A stretch of 64,000 bases of DNA from DIGJ01 sp031553075. GTDB taxonomy: Bacteria; Bacillota; Clostridia; Lachnospirales; Lachnospiraceae. A model generated the notes under the pieces. The model saw nothing but the letters and a program-made list of their open reading frames with translations, searched no databases and was not told the origin of the DNA. A program made the position numbers and the translations under genes. Shown piece after piece: positions 43,800-53,564 of the stretch (position 1 is the first letter of the stretch; each line of letters begins with the position of its first letter). Location of the stretch: NCBI GenBank assembly GCA_031553075.1, contig JAVBLX010000043.1, forward strand, positions 21,269 through 85,268, written 5' to 3'.

Positions 43800-46700
43800 A
43801 TGAAAGACAATAAAACTTTTTTACACTATTTTAAAGAGCAGGTTAATCAGACGCCCGATCAGATTGCACTAAACGATTGTGAAAATGCAACATGGACCTA
43901 TAATCAGGTGGATGCATATTCTAATAAGGTGACAGAGGAACTCTTGAAATGCAATGTATGCAAGGGGGATATTGTAGCCGTGTTGTTAGAGCGAAGGGCC
44001 CGTTTTCCGGTGGCGGTTCTTGGTGTGTTTAAAGCAGGTGCAGCTTATCTTCCTATTGATGCCAACGCTTCGACGGGAAGAATTGGTTTTATTTTAGCAG
44101 ATTCCCAGGCAAAGGTGTTGATTACATCTCGTTCTATGGATTATTTGACGTCTGATTTTACTGGGGTAAGGCTGTATATAGAAGAGCAATTTGAAGCAAC
44201 CATAAAAGAGACAGGTCATAAGGTGGTGAAGGATATACCTATTATTATTGATGGGGATGATATCAGCCACATTATTTATACATCAGGAACGACAGGCGTA
44301 CCTAAGGGAACGATTAATTATCATAGAGGGATTTCCAATTTAATTGACGCTTATGTGCAAGGGTTTCAGGTGACCTCAGAGGACATAAGCGGAGTATTTT
44401 CCAACTTCAGCTTTGATGCATCTATTATGCAAATTATGGTATTTTTAGCGGTGGGTGCAGTGGTGGATATTATGCCAGATAATGTCCAAAAGGATATTAT
44501 GGCTTTGGAAAGCTATATAAATGACCATCGTATCACCATTACCTGTATGCCACCAATGATTGTAAAGCTTTTTGATGAGAATTGTCAGAAAGAAACGACA
44601 CTTCGTTGTGTAATTGCAGGAGGAGATAAATTATTCTTCCGGACAAAGGGGAATTATATTCTTTATAATGCCTATGGACCAACAGAGACATGTGTTATGT
44701 CCTCTTACTTTTTAGTGGATAAAGACTATGATAACATCCCAATAGGCAAGCCATTACCAAATATCAATTATTACATTGTGGATGAAAATGGTCAGGAAGT
44801 GGCAGAGGGCAGAGAAGGCGAGCTTTATATTGGCGGCGTCTGTGTTGGAGCCGGTTATTTAAACCGTCAGGAACTGACCACAGAAAAATTTGTTGTGAAC
44901 GCTTTTTCAAAAAATCAAAATCAAGAGGTTTTATATCGTACCGGTGATTTATGCAAAAAGCTTCCCGATGGGAATTATGTTTTTTTGGGCAGAATTGACA
45001 CTCAGGTTAAAATATATGGATACCGGATTGAGTTAGGGGAGATTGAGGCTGCTATGCGGTCTGTTTCTGGAGTTGATGATGCGGTCTGTTCGGACTTTAT
45101 TCATGAAGACGGAAAACACTATATTGCAGGATTTTATACAGGCATAAAGGCCTTGGATGCTCAATATTTAAAAGCAGCCCTGGAGAAAAAGCTGCCGCGC
45201 TATATGATCCCTACCGTATTTGAAAAAATAGAAGCGATTCCCCAGTCAAGTCAGGGGAAATATGACCGAAAGGCTTTAATACAACCAGAAAATCTCAAAA
45301 TGCAGGGGGTTTACCGACAACCCCAAACAAAAATGGAAAAAGTATTGCTGGAGACCATATCTGAGCTCTCACTGGAAATCGTGCCGGATTTTGAAAGTAG
45401 TTTTAGCGAAGTGGGCGGAGACTCTATCTCAGCCATAAGACTTGTTGAAGCACTTAGGAAAAAGGGGTATCAGCTACGATCCTATGAGATTTTAGATACA
45501 GAAAGTACATTGGAGCAATTGGCCAGGATGATACAGTCTATTTCTAGTGAAGCATCTATTTTGGGTGAAAAGTCTGTTTCACTTGAAAAGTCTGTTTGGC
45601 CTGAAATAAAAGAAAAAATAGGGGAGTTGGAGGAAGTCTTCGACCTTACTCCGACCCAAAGGGGAATGCTGTATTATTATATCCGCAATCCAAAGACAAG
45701 GTTGTATCTTGATCAGGTAGTTTATAAAATTGACGGTGATTTTGATTTGAATTTGTGCCGTAAAGCCTTTGCTGTGTTGGAGCAGAAATATCCGGTACTT
45801 AAAACCAGCATCCTTCATGAAGAAGAGGTTTATCCAAAACAGCGGATTGTTTCAACCAGAACCCTTGAAATAAAAGGCATTGTATTAAATGATCAGGAGG
45901 ATTTTAATAAGGTTCTGGAACGTGACATGACCAGAGGCTTTGATCTTGAACAGGATGAATTATTTCGGATTACCATTATGAAAGCAGATGAGGCGTGTCA
46001 TTATCTGCTTCTTAGCTTTGCTCATATCATTTTGGATGGATGGAGTATTGGTAATCTTTTAATTGATTTTAAGAATACATATTGTCGTCTTCAAGAAGGC
46101 GAAAAGCAGTTGGAGCTGGAAACAGAAGCTCGGAAATGGGCAGAACAAAGGAAATCCTGTTTTGAATTTGTTGACGCTTTAAGCAAGTTGGACATGAATC
46201 CGGCCTTTGATTATTATGGGGATATGCTAAAGGGATATGAAACCAATGGAAGGATTATCCATGATTATAAGATTAATAAAGAAGATATTAAGCATACCGA
46301 GAAAGTAAAGAAGCTGCCTCGTGAGCTGGTAAATGGAATCACCCGAATTGCTGCCCGATATAAACTAACCATATCTACAGTATATGAAGGGATTTATGGC
46401 CTTGCCCTGCAAAAATATTGTGGCAGCAACGATGTTGTCTTTGGCAAAACCACATCTGGTAGAAATTTAGAATTTGATGGAATTGAGAATATGGTGGGAC
46501 TTTTTATCAATACCCTGCCTGCCAGAATAGAGACCAACCCGGAGGATAGCTTTGCGGCATTCTTCCAAAGGGTACAAAAAAGGGTTAATCAGGATCGAAA
46601 ATATGATTATGCTGACCTGTCTGGTATACAAAAAAATACAGTTCAAAGAGATGAGCTTCTCCAGACTTTATTTTCCTTTAATCAATTTCCACAGGTTAAT

Positions 46701-49700
46701 CAAACGAATGATGATTCTCAGGTAATTCAGTTGAACAAGAAGGGAGGCCTTAAATTAACTCCTTTCAAAGAGGTAGAAACGACTCATTATAATATGGCGT
46801 TTATTGTAAACCCAGGAGACGAGGTAAGTTTGGTCCTTCGCTATAATGAGAGAGCATATTCCGCCAATACCATGGAAGACTTTTTAGAACTATATCAATA
46901 TCTGATAGAGCAAGCAGTAGAAAATATGGAAATGCCTGTTAAAGAGGCAACGCTTCTTCCAGAGGAGAAGCAAAAGGAGCTGATCGAGAGGTGTCAGGGT
47001 CCAGTGGATGACGCTTGGAAAGATGCAACCTATATTGGGCTTTTCAAGACAGCAGTAAGTAACATGCCAGAGGCGATTGCCATCAAGGATTGCTATGAGA
47101 AGCAGCTTACCTATGGAGAGCTTGACCGGGTGACCGATAAACTGGCCTGGGAAATTAAAAGGATAGCAGGCGATGATAATGCGCCAATCGGGATTATGGT
47201 AAACCGTTCAGTTATATTTCCCATTGCTGCCCTCAGTGTATTCAAAGCGGGAAGGGCTTATCTTCCCATCAACAGTGAATATCCGGAAGAGATTCTCCAC
47301 TACATGGTCGCAGATGCTGGTGCCAGCGTAATGCTAACCTGTGACGAGTTTGAGACTGACGCTTTAGAGCTTTGTGACACCATAGTAAATCTTTCCAATT
47401 GGAAGGAATATTTATCCTGGAATGAGGAGTTTGTCTACACAGGAAAAGCGGAAGACATGGCTTATATGATTTACACCTCAGGATCTACCGGAAAACCAAA
47501 AGGCACTATGTTGTCCGTTAAAAATCTGGTGAACCTTTGTAAGTGGAGCATTTTTCGCTTTGGAGAAAATTTGATTACAGCTGCTACCTCTGGGTTTAGC
47601 TTTGATGTATCCCTGGAGCAGATATTTCCCAAATTAATTAGTGGTGGTAAGGTAATCATTGTAAATGAGGCAATCAGAGACGATATGGAAGAGTTGGAGA
47701 ACCTGGTGGAACATGAGCAGGTAAACAGTATTCATATGTCGACAGCCCTTGCCAGGATTTTTATGGATCACTATGGTGGTTCCAGCTTAAAGTGTCTGGC
47801 GGCAGCAGGAGAAAAGCTTATTACCGATTGGGTTCCGAAAACCTATGCTCTTTATAACCTTTACGGACCCACCGAGTATACGGTTATTTCCACCGAATTT
47901 TTGGTAGACCATGTATATGATAATATTCCTATTGGGAAACCAGTGCATAACACCTGGGGCTATATTTTAGATGATAATCTTAAAATGGTGCCAAGGGGAG
48001 CACTAGGTCAGCTTTGTTTATCTGGAAGGCAGATGTCAGCAGGGTATCGAAACAAGCCTGAAATATCGGAGAAACAGTTTGTTAGGAACCCATTTGCCCA
48101 GAATGAAGATACAAATGTATTATATAAAACAGGGGATTTAGCACGGCTGCTTCCCGATGGATCGATTGAGTTTCATGGACGAATGGACACGCAAGTGAAA
48201 ATAAGAGGTTTTCGCATTGAGCTAGGTGCGGTTGAGCAGGTAATGGGAGGCTATGAAGGGATAAAGGAGGTCGTGGTTCATGCGGCACAGGATGAAAATG
48301 AACCTTACATCTGCTGTTACTATACTGCAAGGGACGCCATGGATGAAATCAAAATGAAGGAGTATGCAGCCTGTTATTTGCCGGAATATATGGTGCCTCA
48401 GGTATATGTATGGATGGACAAAATTCCCTTGACGCCCAACGGAAAGGTTGACAAGAAAGCATTGCCAAAGGCTAAGCGAAATTGTGAAGTGTCCTATGAA
48501 CCACCGCAAAATGAGATGGAGCAAAAGCTGGAAGAGGTATTTTGCGCTGTTTTAAATATGACACAGTTTAGTCGAGAGGCCAATTTCTTTGACATGGGAG
48601 GAACCTCTTTGTCAGCCATTGGCGCGGTGGCCAGATTAAAGGCTTTTTATCGCGTTGATATGAATAAACTATATGAAAATCCTACGATTAAAAAACTGGC
48701 AGAAAAGCTTACACCACAAGAAAAAAAACAAAAAGCGCGATTAGAAAATGCGAAGACGGTTGAGCCTGCTAAGATAGCCGAGACTGTAAAAAAGATAGAA
48801 GCAAAAAAAGCGTGTTATCTTGAGGATATAAAATCAATTGATACCATTGATTTAAATGTCAAATCAGAGTATAAAACGGTACTTCTCACTGGCGCAACGG
48901 GTTATCTTGGCGCATACCTTTTAAAGGAGATGCTGGAACACTATGATTATAAAATTGTTGCTATTATCAGAGGAAAGGACAAAGAGGAGGCAGTAGGACG
49001 ACTTTTAGAAAAAACATCATACTATTTTAATGATAAACAGTTATCCCCGCGGATTGAGGTGTTGTCAGGTGATGTAAGCGAGGAAAGGCTTGGTCTTTCC
49101 AGTGAGGAATATGCCCGACTGTCAAAAGAAATTGACTTGGTGGTCAATGCGGCGGCAGATGTCCGTCATTTTGGTCATTATGAGCAGTTTTTAGCAGCGA
49201 ATGTAGTGGCGGTGGAAAGGCTTTTAGAACTTTGTACATTGGGCCGAAAAAAAGATTTTGTACAAACCTCTACTACCAGCGTTGGAATGGGGAATATCGT
49301 CGATTCTCATTATGCCATTTTCACCGAAGACGATTTGGACATGGGACAAGACTTTGATAATTACTATATAAAAACAAAGCAGGAAGCGGAGCGGATTACC
49401 ATTCTCGCAAGGGAAAAGGGGATTGATACTACCATTTTTCGTTTGGGAAATATTTGTGTGTCGACCCAGTCTCATACACTACAGGCTAATATTCAGGAAA
49501 ATGCTTTTTATAAGGTTTTAGAAGGTTTTATAAACCTGTCCCTCCTGTCATCAAACTATGCACAGGCTGAGTTGTCCTTTGTGGATCAATGTGCTGACGG
49601 AATATGCCGACTCATGAATTGCAAAAACCTTAAAAATGCAACCTATCACATTCAAAATCACCAGGTTGCAGATATTGCAGAGCTTCTCACAAGAGACGGC

Positions 49701-50378
49701 GATTTGACACTGCAGATTGTGGAAGACCATGAATTTACCCAGTTTCTTTCTGCTAATAGCCAAAGAGAAGATGTGGGAACTTATGTAGAAAATATCGTCA
49801 CTCATTTAGATGCTCTAAATGATGATATTACCACTTACACCGAGGTTTTAACGGAGAAAACGGCTGCAATCCTGAAACGCCTGGGATTTTCCTGGCACGT
49901 GACCACAAAAGAGTGTCTGATGCCTCTGGTTCATAAAGCATTGGAGAATCGGGTTTCCTTTTTGAAGAGTCTGCCATATCTTGAGGGCTTAGCGGAGGAA
50001 GAATGGTATGCACTTGCCGGTCTGATGAAAAGCCGGATGTATGAGGAGGATGAATTTATCCTTCACGAAAATAAGAAGTATCGTGAAATGATGTTGATCC
50101 GGTCTGGAATGGCTCATACATTCATGACTTCAAAGTCAGGCTGGGAAGGGGAATTGGAGATTGTGAAGAAAGGTGAGCTGGTTGGTATGGAATCCTATCT
50201 TGGTGAAAAATCAAGCCTTACACTGGAAAGCATGTTTGATTCCCTGAGCGCATTTGTCATTGACACCAAGCAGTTGGAAATAACATGTAAACGGTATCCT
50301 GGGATTGGAAAAGCACTGTTGCGATTTACCAATGAAAAATTAGTAAAGATAAGGAGTTTGTGGGTAAATGTGGAATAA
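43800..50378 (+). CDS. NRPS: A-PCP-C-A-PCP-reductase with C-terminal cyclic-nucleotide-binding-like domain (2192 aa)
   Basis: Order of parts: A1 about 10-490 (YTSGTTGVPKG at 160, YGPTET at 292, catalytic Lys in GKYDRKAL near 490); PCP1 with GGDSISA, Ser near 542; C about 610-1045 with AHIILDG (second His and Asp kept, first His is Ala); A2 about 1080-1560 (YTSGSTGKPKG near 1223, LTPNGKVDKKAL); PCP2 with DMGGTSLSA, Ser near 1602; thioester reductase about 1690-2030 (LLTGATGYLGAYLL near 1695; active Tyr/Lys in YYIKTK near 1855). The last 140 residues resemble a cNMP-binding jelly roll (EDEFILHENKKYREMMLIRSG; KKGELVGMESYLG) but lack the Arg of the cAMP cassette. A-PCP-C-A-PCP-R is the AusA layout: a dipeptide aldehyde is released and can cyclise to a pyrazinone. 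By-eye pocket residues of A1 are mostly hydrophobic; substrates are not assigned. It overlaps the next gene by 11 bases. Confidence 0.92.
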   Translation: MKDNKTFLHYFKEQVNQTPDQIALNDCENATWTYNQVDAYSNKVTEELLKCNVCKGDIVAVLLERRARFPVAVLGVFKAGAAYLPIDANASTGRIGFILADSQAKVLITSRSMDYLTSDFTGVRLYIEEQFEATIKETGHKVVKDIPIIIDGDDISHIIYTSGTTGVPKGTINYHRGISNLIDAYVQGFQVTSEDISGVFSNFSFDASIMQIMVFLAVGAVVDIMPDNVQKDIMALESYINDHRITITCMPPMIVKLFDENCQKETTLRCVIAGGDKLFFRTKGNYILYNAYGPTETCVMSSYFLVDKDYDNIPIGKPLPNINYYIVDENGQEVAEGREGELYIGGVCVGAGYLNRQELTTEKFVVNAFSKNQNQEVLYRTGDLCKKLPDGNYVFLGRIDTQVKIYGYRIELGEIEAAMRSVSGVDDAVCSDFIHEDGKHYIAGFYTGIKALDAQYLKAALEKKLPRYMIPTVFEKIEAIPQSSQGKYDRKALIQPENLKMQGVYRQPQTKMEKVLLETISELSLEIVPDFESSFSEVGGDSISAIRLVEALRKKGYQLRSYEILDTESTLEQLARMIQSISSEASILGEKSVSLEKSVWPEIKEKIGELEEVFDLTPTQRGMLYYYIRNPKTRLYLDQVVYKIDGDFDLNLCRKAFAVLEQKYPVLKTSILHEEEVYPKQRIVSTRTLEIKGIVLNDQEDFNKVLERDMTRGFDLEQDELFRITIMKADEACHYLLLSFAHIILDGWSIGNLLIDFKNTYCRLQEGEKQLELETEARKWAEQRKSCFEFVDALSKLDMNPAFDYYGDMLKGYETNGRIIHDYKINKEDIKHTEKVKKLPRELVNGITRIAARYKLTISTVYEGIYGLALQKYCGSNDVVFGKTTSGRNLEFDGIENMVGLFINTLPARIETNPEDSFAAFFQRVQKRVNQDRKYDYADLSGIQKNTVQRDELLQTLFSFNQFPQVNQTNDDSQVIQLNKKGGLKLTPFKEVETTHYNMAFIVNPGDEVSLVLRYNERAYSANTMEDFLELYQYLIEQAVENMEMPVKEATLLPEEKQKELIERCQGPVDDAWKDATYIGLFKTAVSNMPEAIAIKDCYEKQLTYGELDRVTDKLAWEIKRIAGDDNAPIGIMVNRSVIFPIAALSVFKAGRAYLPINSEYPEEILHYMVADAGASVMLTCDEFETDALELCDTIVNLSNWKEYLSWNEEFVYTGKAEDMAYMIYTSGSTGKPKGTMLSVKNLVNLCKWSIFRFGENLITAATSGFSFDVSLEQIFPKLISGGKVIIVNEAIRDDMEELENLVEHEQVNSIHMSTALARIFMDHYGGSSLKCLAAAGEKLITDWVPKTYALYNLYGPTEYTVISTEFLVDHVYDNIPIGKPVHNTWGYILDDNLKMVPRGALGQLCLSGRQMSAGYRNKPEISEKQFVRNPFAQNEDTNVLYKTGDLARLLPDGSIEFHGRMDTQVKIRGFRIELGAVEQVMGGYEGIKEVVVHAAQDENEPYICCYYTARDAMDEIKMKEYAACYLPEYMVPQVYVWMDKIPLTPNGKVDKKALPKAKRNCEVSYEPPQNEMEQKLEEVFCAVLNMTQFSREANFFDMGGTSLSAIGAVARLKAFYRVDMNKLYENPTIKKLAEKLTPQEKKQKARLENAKTVEPAKIAETVKKIEAKKACYLEDIKSIDTIDLNVKSEYKTVLLTGATGYLGAYLLKEMLEHYDYKIVAIIRGKDKEEAVGRLLEKTSYYFNDKQLSPRIEVLSGDVSEERLGLSSEEYARLSKEIDLVVNAAADVRHFGHYEQFLAANVVAVERLLELCTLGRKKDFVQTSTTSVGMGNIVDSHYAIFTEDDLDMGQDFDNYYIKTKQEAERITILAREKGIDTTIFRLGNICVSTQSHTLQANIQENAFYKVLEGFINLSLLSSNYAQAELSFVDQCADGICRLMNCKNLKNATYHIQNHQVADIAELLTRDGDLTLQIVEDHEFTQFLSANSQREDVGTYVENIVTHLDALNDDITTYTEVLTEKTAAILKRLGFSWHVTTKECLMPLVHKALENRVSFLKSLPYLEGLAEEEWYALAGLMKSRMYEEDEFILHENKKYREMMLIRSGMAHTFMTSKSGWEGELEIVKKGELVGMESYLGEKSSLTLESMFDSLSAFVIDTKQLEITCKRYPGIGKALLRFTNEKLVKIRSLWVNVE

Positions 50379-51846
50379 TATTTTAGAAAATATGGAATTT
50401 GGTTATATAACCGCAGCAATTGACTGCTTTTCCGTTGTGCTGGTCATTATGATTATGCAGGTAACCTTAACGGTAAAGAATGAAAAGGCAAAATGGTTAA
50501 AGAACTGGGCAGGCTATATTGGTCTTTTCTTTCTGATTGATGGTGTTGGTTATACCGTTTCTTATATCGTTGGGGGAGGTCTTACGGTATTGGGAGATCT
50601 GGTAGCCATGGGAACGATGGCATTCTTGCTTATGCTGCCGGCAAAAAAGCTATATAAGGAGCATTTTACTTCCAATATTTTTATTTTGGAGCTGGCAGTT
50701 TTGATTGCCCTTATCGGGACTTATCTGACAGGGGTAGTAGCCACTGGGATACTAAATAAAATGGGTATTGGATATAGTGCCCTTTGGATGATTAGCTATG
50801 GAGTCATTAAGATTCCGGTGCTGGCTTTGTTTTACTTGATTTACAGAATCATTATTTTAAACCCTGCCAAAGATGTGGTCAATATATTGAATGGCAAAAT
50901 GGGTCGGTACATTCCAGTTGCCCTGGCCTCCATTGCCTTGTTTTATGCCTTTGGTGCGGTAACCGGATATACACCGGATAATACGCTGCAGTTTTCATTG
51001 CTATACTTATTGGTATGCATTACCTTTAGTGTCATGTACTGGCTGATTTTTTCCGGTGCCATTTGGACTTCCAGAGCTCTTAAAACAGAGACTGAGCTGG
51101 GTGTTGCCAGTAAAATTCAAAAGGATATGCTGCCTGGCATTTTTCCGGCCTTTCCCGGACGGGAGGAATTTGATATTTATGCCACCATGGAACCGGCCAA
51201 GGAAGTGGGGGGAGATTTTTACGATTTTTTCCTCGTGGATGAGGATCATTTGGCGGTGGTGATGGCAGATGTATCTGGAAAAGGGGTTCCGGCGGCACTT
51301 TTTATGGTAATTGCGAAAACAATTATTAAAAACCATGCTCAAACCGGTCTTGCCCCGGAAAAGGTTTTAGAAGAAGCCAATCGTCAGCTTTGTGAGAATA
51401 ATGATGAATCCATGTTTGTAACGGTGTTTATTGGCATCTATGAGATTTCTCCCGGTAGATTTTCCTATTCCAACGGCGGTCATAATGCGCCACTCCTTAT
51501 GAGAAAGGGGATGGGATGGGACTGGCTGGAGACTAAGCCGGGTTTTGTCGTTGCCGGTATGGAGGGAATGAAGTTTAAACTCCAGGAAACGGTATTAGGT
51601 GAAGGGGACATGCTATATTTTTATACCGATGGTGTAACGGAGGCGCAAAATAAAAAAGAAGAATTATATTCCGATCCCAGATTACTTGAGACGATAAATA
51701 AAATTGACTACGAAAATAGAACGTTGGAGGGATTGTTGAAGGAAATCAGATTTGACATTGATCTCTTTGCAAATGGTGCAGAACAAGCAGATGACATTAC
51801 CATGCTTGCTCTTAGAATTGATAAAATAGGGGGTAAAACAGTATGA
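50368..51846 (+). CDS. Membrane-bound SpoIIE/RsbU-type PP2C phosphatase (492 aa)
   Basis: About seven membrane helices fill residues 10-235 (for example AAIDCFSVVLVIMIM and LLYLLVCITFSVMYWLIF). The cytoplasmic half is a complete SpoIIE phosphatase: QKDMLPG linker, AKEVGGDFYDFF, ADVSGKGVPAALFM, SNGGHNAPLL, FYTDGVTEAQN and QADDITMLAL, with all metal-binding Asp residues in place. The family dephosphorylates STAS anti-anti-sigma proteins in partner switching. Its ATG lies inside the last codons of the NRPS gene, and its TGA overlaps the next ATG, so translation is coupled on both sides. The membrane part has no recognised sensor domain. No STAS partner is seen in the window. Confidence 0.92.
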   Translation: MWNNILENMEFGYITAAIDCFSVVLVIMIMQVTLTVKNEKAKWLKNWAGYIGLFFLIDGVGYTVSYIVGGGLTVLGDLVAMGTMAFLLMLPAKKLYKEHFTSNIFILELAVLIALIGTYLTGVVATGILNKMGIGYSALWMISYGVIKIPVLALFYLIYRIIILNPAKDVVNILNGKMGRYIPVALASIALFYAFGAVTGYTPDNTLQFSLLYLLVCITFSVMYWLIFSGAIWTSRALKTETELGVASKIQKDMLPGIFPAFPGREEFDIYATMEPAKEVGGDFYDFFLVDEDHLAVVMADVSGKGVPAALFMVIAKTIIKNHAQTGLAPEKVLEEANRQLCENNDESMFVTVFIGIYEISPGRFSYSNGGHNAPLLMRKGMGWDWLETKPGFVVAGMEGMKFKLQETVLGEGDMLYFYTDGVTEAQNKKEELYSDPRLLETINKIDYENRTLEGLLKEIRFDIDLFANGAEQADDITMLALRIDKIGGKTV

Positions 51847-52244
51847 AAGAACTGATTGTAGAAGCGTTAATCGAGAATCTGGATCAAGTGATGGCATTTA
51901 TTGAGGAAGAACTGGAGGAAAGTGAATGTCCCATGAAGCTTGTGATGCAGGTCAATGTTGCAGTGGAAGAAATTTTTGTAAATATTGCCCATTATGCGTA
52001 CAATCCAGAAGTAGGAGGGGCTGTGATTCGGATATCTGCCGGAGAGGAAATTGCAATTGAATTTGAGGATAAGGGCAAGCCTTACAATCCATTGGCAAAA
52101 GCAGATCCTAATGTTGCACTTTCAGCAGAGGAGCGGGAAATAGGCGGTCTTGGGATATTTATGGTCAAGAAGATTATGGATGCGGTGGAATACCGCTATG
52201 AGGACGGAAAGAATATCTTGGTAATAAAAAAAGCGTTGACGTAA
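51843..52244 (+). CDS. RsbW/SpoIIAB-like serine kinase/ATPase (133 aa)
   Basis: A short GHKL ATPase: N-box VAVEEIFVNIAHYAY, G1 box FEDKGKPYNPL and G2 box GGLGIFMVKKIM are all readable, which is the anti-sigma kinase pattern. The size and lack of other domains fit RsbW and SpoIIAB. Its ATG shares four bases (ATGA) with the stop of the phosphatase. Paired with a SpoIIE phosphatase it would form the kinase and phosphatase arms of a partner switch. The protein it phosphorylates is not coded here. Confidence 0.9.
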   Translation: MKELIVEALIENLDQVMAFIEEELEESECPMKLVMQVNVAVEEIFVNIAHYAYNPEVGGAVIRISAGEEIAIEFEDKGKPYNPLAKADPNVALSAEEREIGGLGIFMVKKIMDAVEYRYEDGKNILVIKKALT

Positions 52245-52353
52245 GAGTGTTGACAAAAATGTTTTGAAAAGAGTATGTATTAACAAATGGACAAAACAAG
52301 ATGCATTGTATTGTTTATTTGCTATACGGAAAAGAAAAAGGAATGTAGAATAA

Positions 52354-52950
52354 ATGGTTTATGTATTTGATGATTTTGATAGTATAACAGAGGCAGAATT
52401 TCAGCTTTTGCTAAAATGTGCCGGAAAAGATAGACGAGTAAAGGTGCTAAAATATAAATTTAGAGAAGATCAAGTTCTTTCTCTCGTGGGGTATCATGCT
52501 ATTAATTATGCGGTGGGAGGTTTTCCGATTTTGGAATACGGTCTATATGGAAAACCATATGTGTCAGAAGATTTTGATGGTGCATTCAAACATTTTAATA
52601 TGAGCCATTGTCGTATGTGTGTAGCAGTGGTGGCAGATGATGTTCCAGTGGGGATTGACGTAGAAGAAATCAGGGAATTTGATCCTGGGGTTATGAAGCT
52701 TTGTTTTACCGATTTTGAAAAGCAACAGGTTATGGAAAGCTCTCACCCGGAGGATTCCTTCTACTTGATTTGGACCTTAAAGGAAAGCTATATTAAGGCG
52801 ATTGGAAAAGGAATGTCCTTTCATTTTTTGTCAGTCGAATTTGATTGCCGTGAGGAAGTGCCTAGATGCAGTGACAAGGCGTTTCAATTTGAAAGCTTTG
52901 TTTATAAAGAAAAGTATCGGATATCCTGTTGTTATAAAGATAAAAATTAG
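52354..52950 (+). CDS. 4'-Phosphopantetheinyl transferase, Sfp/AusB-type
   Basis: The Sfp pattern is present: FNMSHCRMCVAVV, VPVGIDVEEIRE with the Mg-binding Asp and Glu, and WTLKESYIKAIGKGMS with the catalytic Lys-Glu. At 198 aa it is slightly short but complete. It attaches phosphopantetheine to the two PCP serines of the NRPS at 43800. AusB plays this part beside AusA in Staphylococcus. It follows the ATPase by 110 bases with its own GGAATG-type site. Genome-wide AcpS at 22833 serves fatty-acid synthesis instead. Confidence 0.93.
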   Translation: MVYVFDDFDSITEAEFQLLLKCAGKDRRVKVLKYKFREDQVLSLVGYHAINYAVGGFPILEYGLYGKPYVSEDFDGAFKHFNMSHCRMCVAVVADDVPVGIDVEEIREFDPGVMKLCFTDFEKQQVMESSHPEDSFYLIWTLKESYIKAIGKGMSFHFLSVEFDCREEVPRCSDKAFQFESFVYKEKYRISCCYKDKN

Positions 52951-53071
52951 AGAAATCTGGAAAACAGATTCCTTTCAGTTATTTTTGTGCAACGCACTTT
53001 TAAATCAGGAAACCAAATTTTTATAGCAGCATATAATAGGTTTAAGATTAGAAGGAGATTATGCTATAAAA

Positions 53072-53410
53072 ATGGATATTTATGAATTTGCAGTAAACTT
53101 TCCCCAAATGTACCAAAGAATCGATGAGGAGGTTCAGCAAGCGGTAGCAGCTTATCCAGTTCATTCATGGGCACTTCAGGATTGGGACAATTTCGTGGAT
53201 CAGATTGTAAATAAATATGATCAAGATGATGCATTTTGGAATGAATCTGATGAAATGATGTCTCAGCAGTTTGATTTTGGCGATCGAGATCGTGACAGGG
53301 ATAGGGATGATCATCGACGCAGACGCCGCCGCCGTCGCCGTGACTTTGATTTGAGAGACTTAACAAGAATTATTTTTTTGCGAAGGCTCTTTGACAGAAA
53401 CCGGTTTTAA
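53072..53410 (+). CDS. Small protein with Arg-Asp repeat and poly-Arg tract (112 aa)
   Basis: Not recognised by name. Residues 1-68 are acidic and aromatic (YEFAVNFPQMYQRIDEEV; WNESDEMM). Then comes RDRDRDRD followed by HRRRRRRRRR, nine Arg in a row, and a hydrophobic/basic tail LRDLTRIIFLRRLF. The Arg run is coded by mixed CGC/CGT/AGA codons, so it is not a simple nucleotide repeat. GAAGGAG lies before the ATG. The charge pattern suits nucleic-acid or membrane-surface binding. It lies after the NRPS operon with about 120 bases between; linkage is not shown. Confidence 0.6.
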   Translation: MDIYEFAVNFPQMYQRIDEEVQQAVAAYPVHSWALQDWDNFVDQIVNKYDQDDAFWNESDEMMSQQFDFGDRDRDRDRDDHRRRRRRRRRDFDLRDLTRIIFLRRLFDRNRF

Positions 53411-53425
53411 TTTGAGCTTTGAAAA

Positions 53426-53458
53426 AGCAATGGAGTCTTCTTTGGAGACTCCATTGCT
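53426..53458 (+). terminator. Hairpin after the poly-Arg gene
   Basis: AGCAATGGAGTCT (53426-53438) pairs perfectly with AGACTCCATTGCT (53446-53458) over 7 bases. The tail CTTGATCG has no T run; the upstream GAAAAA could act as the run for minus-strand transcripts. Confidence 0.65.
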
Positions 53459-53564
53459 CTTGATCGATTGAGAGCTCAAGGGTAAAGTTTAGCTATTTTC
53501 CCCTTTGAGGAGGAGGTCATCATAGCGTTAGCTTTCAACATAAATTGTGATTTTTTTAGTTAAG

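Noticed and set aside
52802..53026. A 74-residue plus-strand frame overlapping the end of the phosphopantetheinyl transferase
   Set aside because: It is out of frame with the transferase, whose catalytic WTLKESYIKAIGKG part and downstream residues are intact; no ribosome site.
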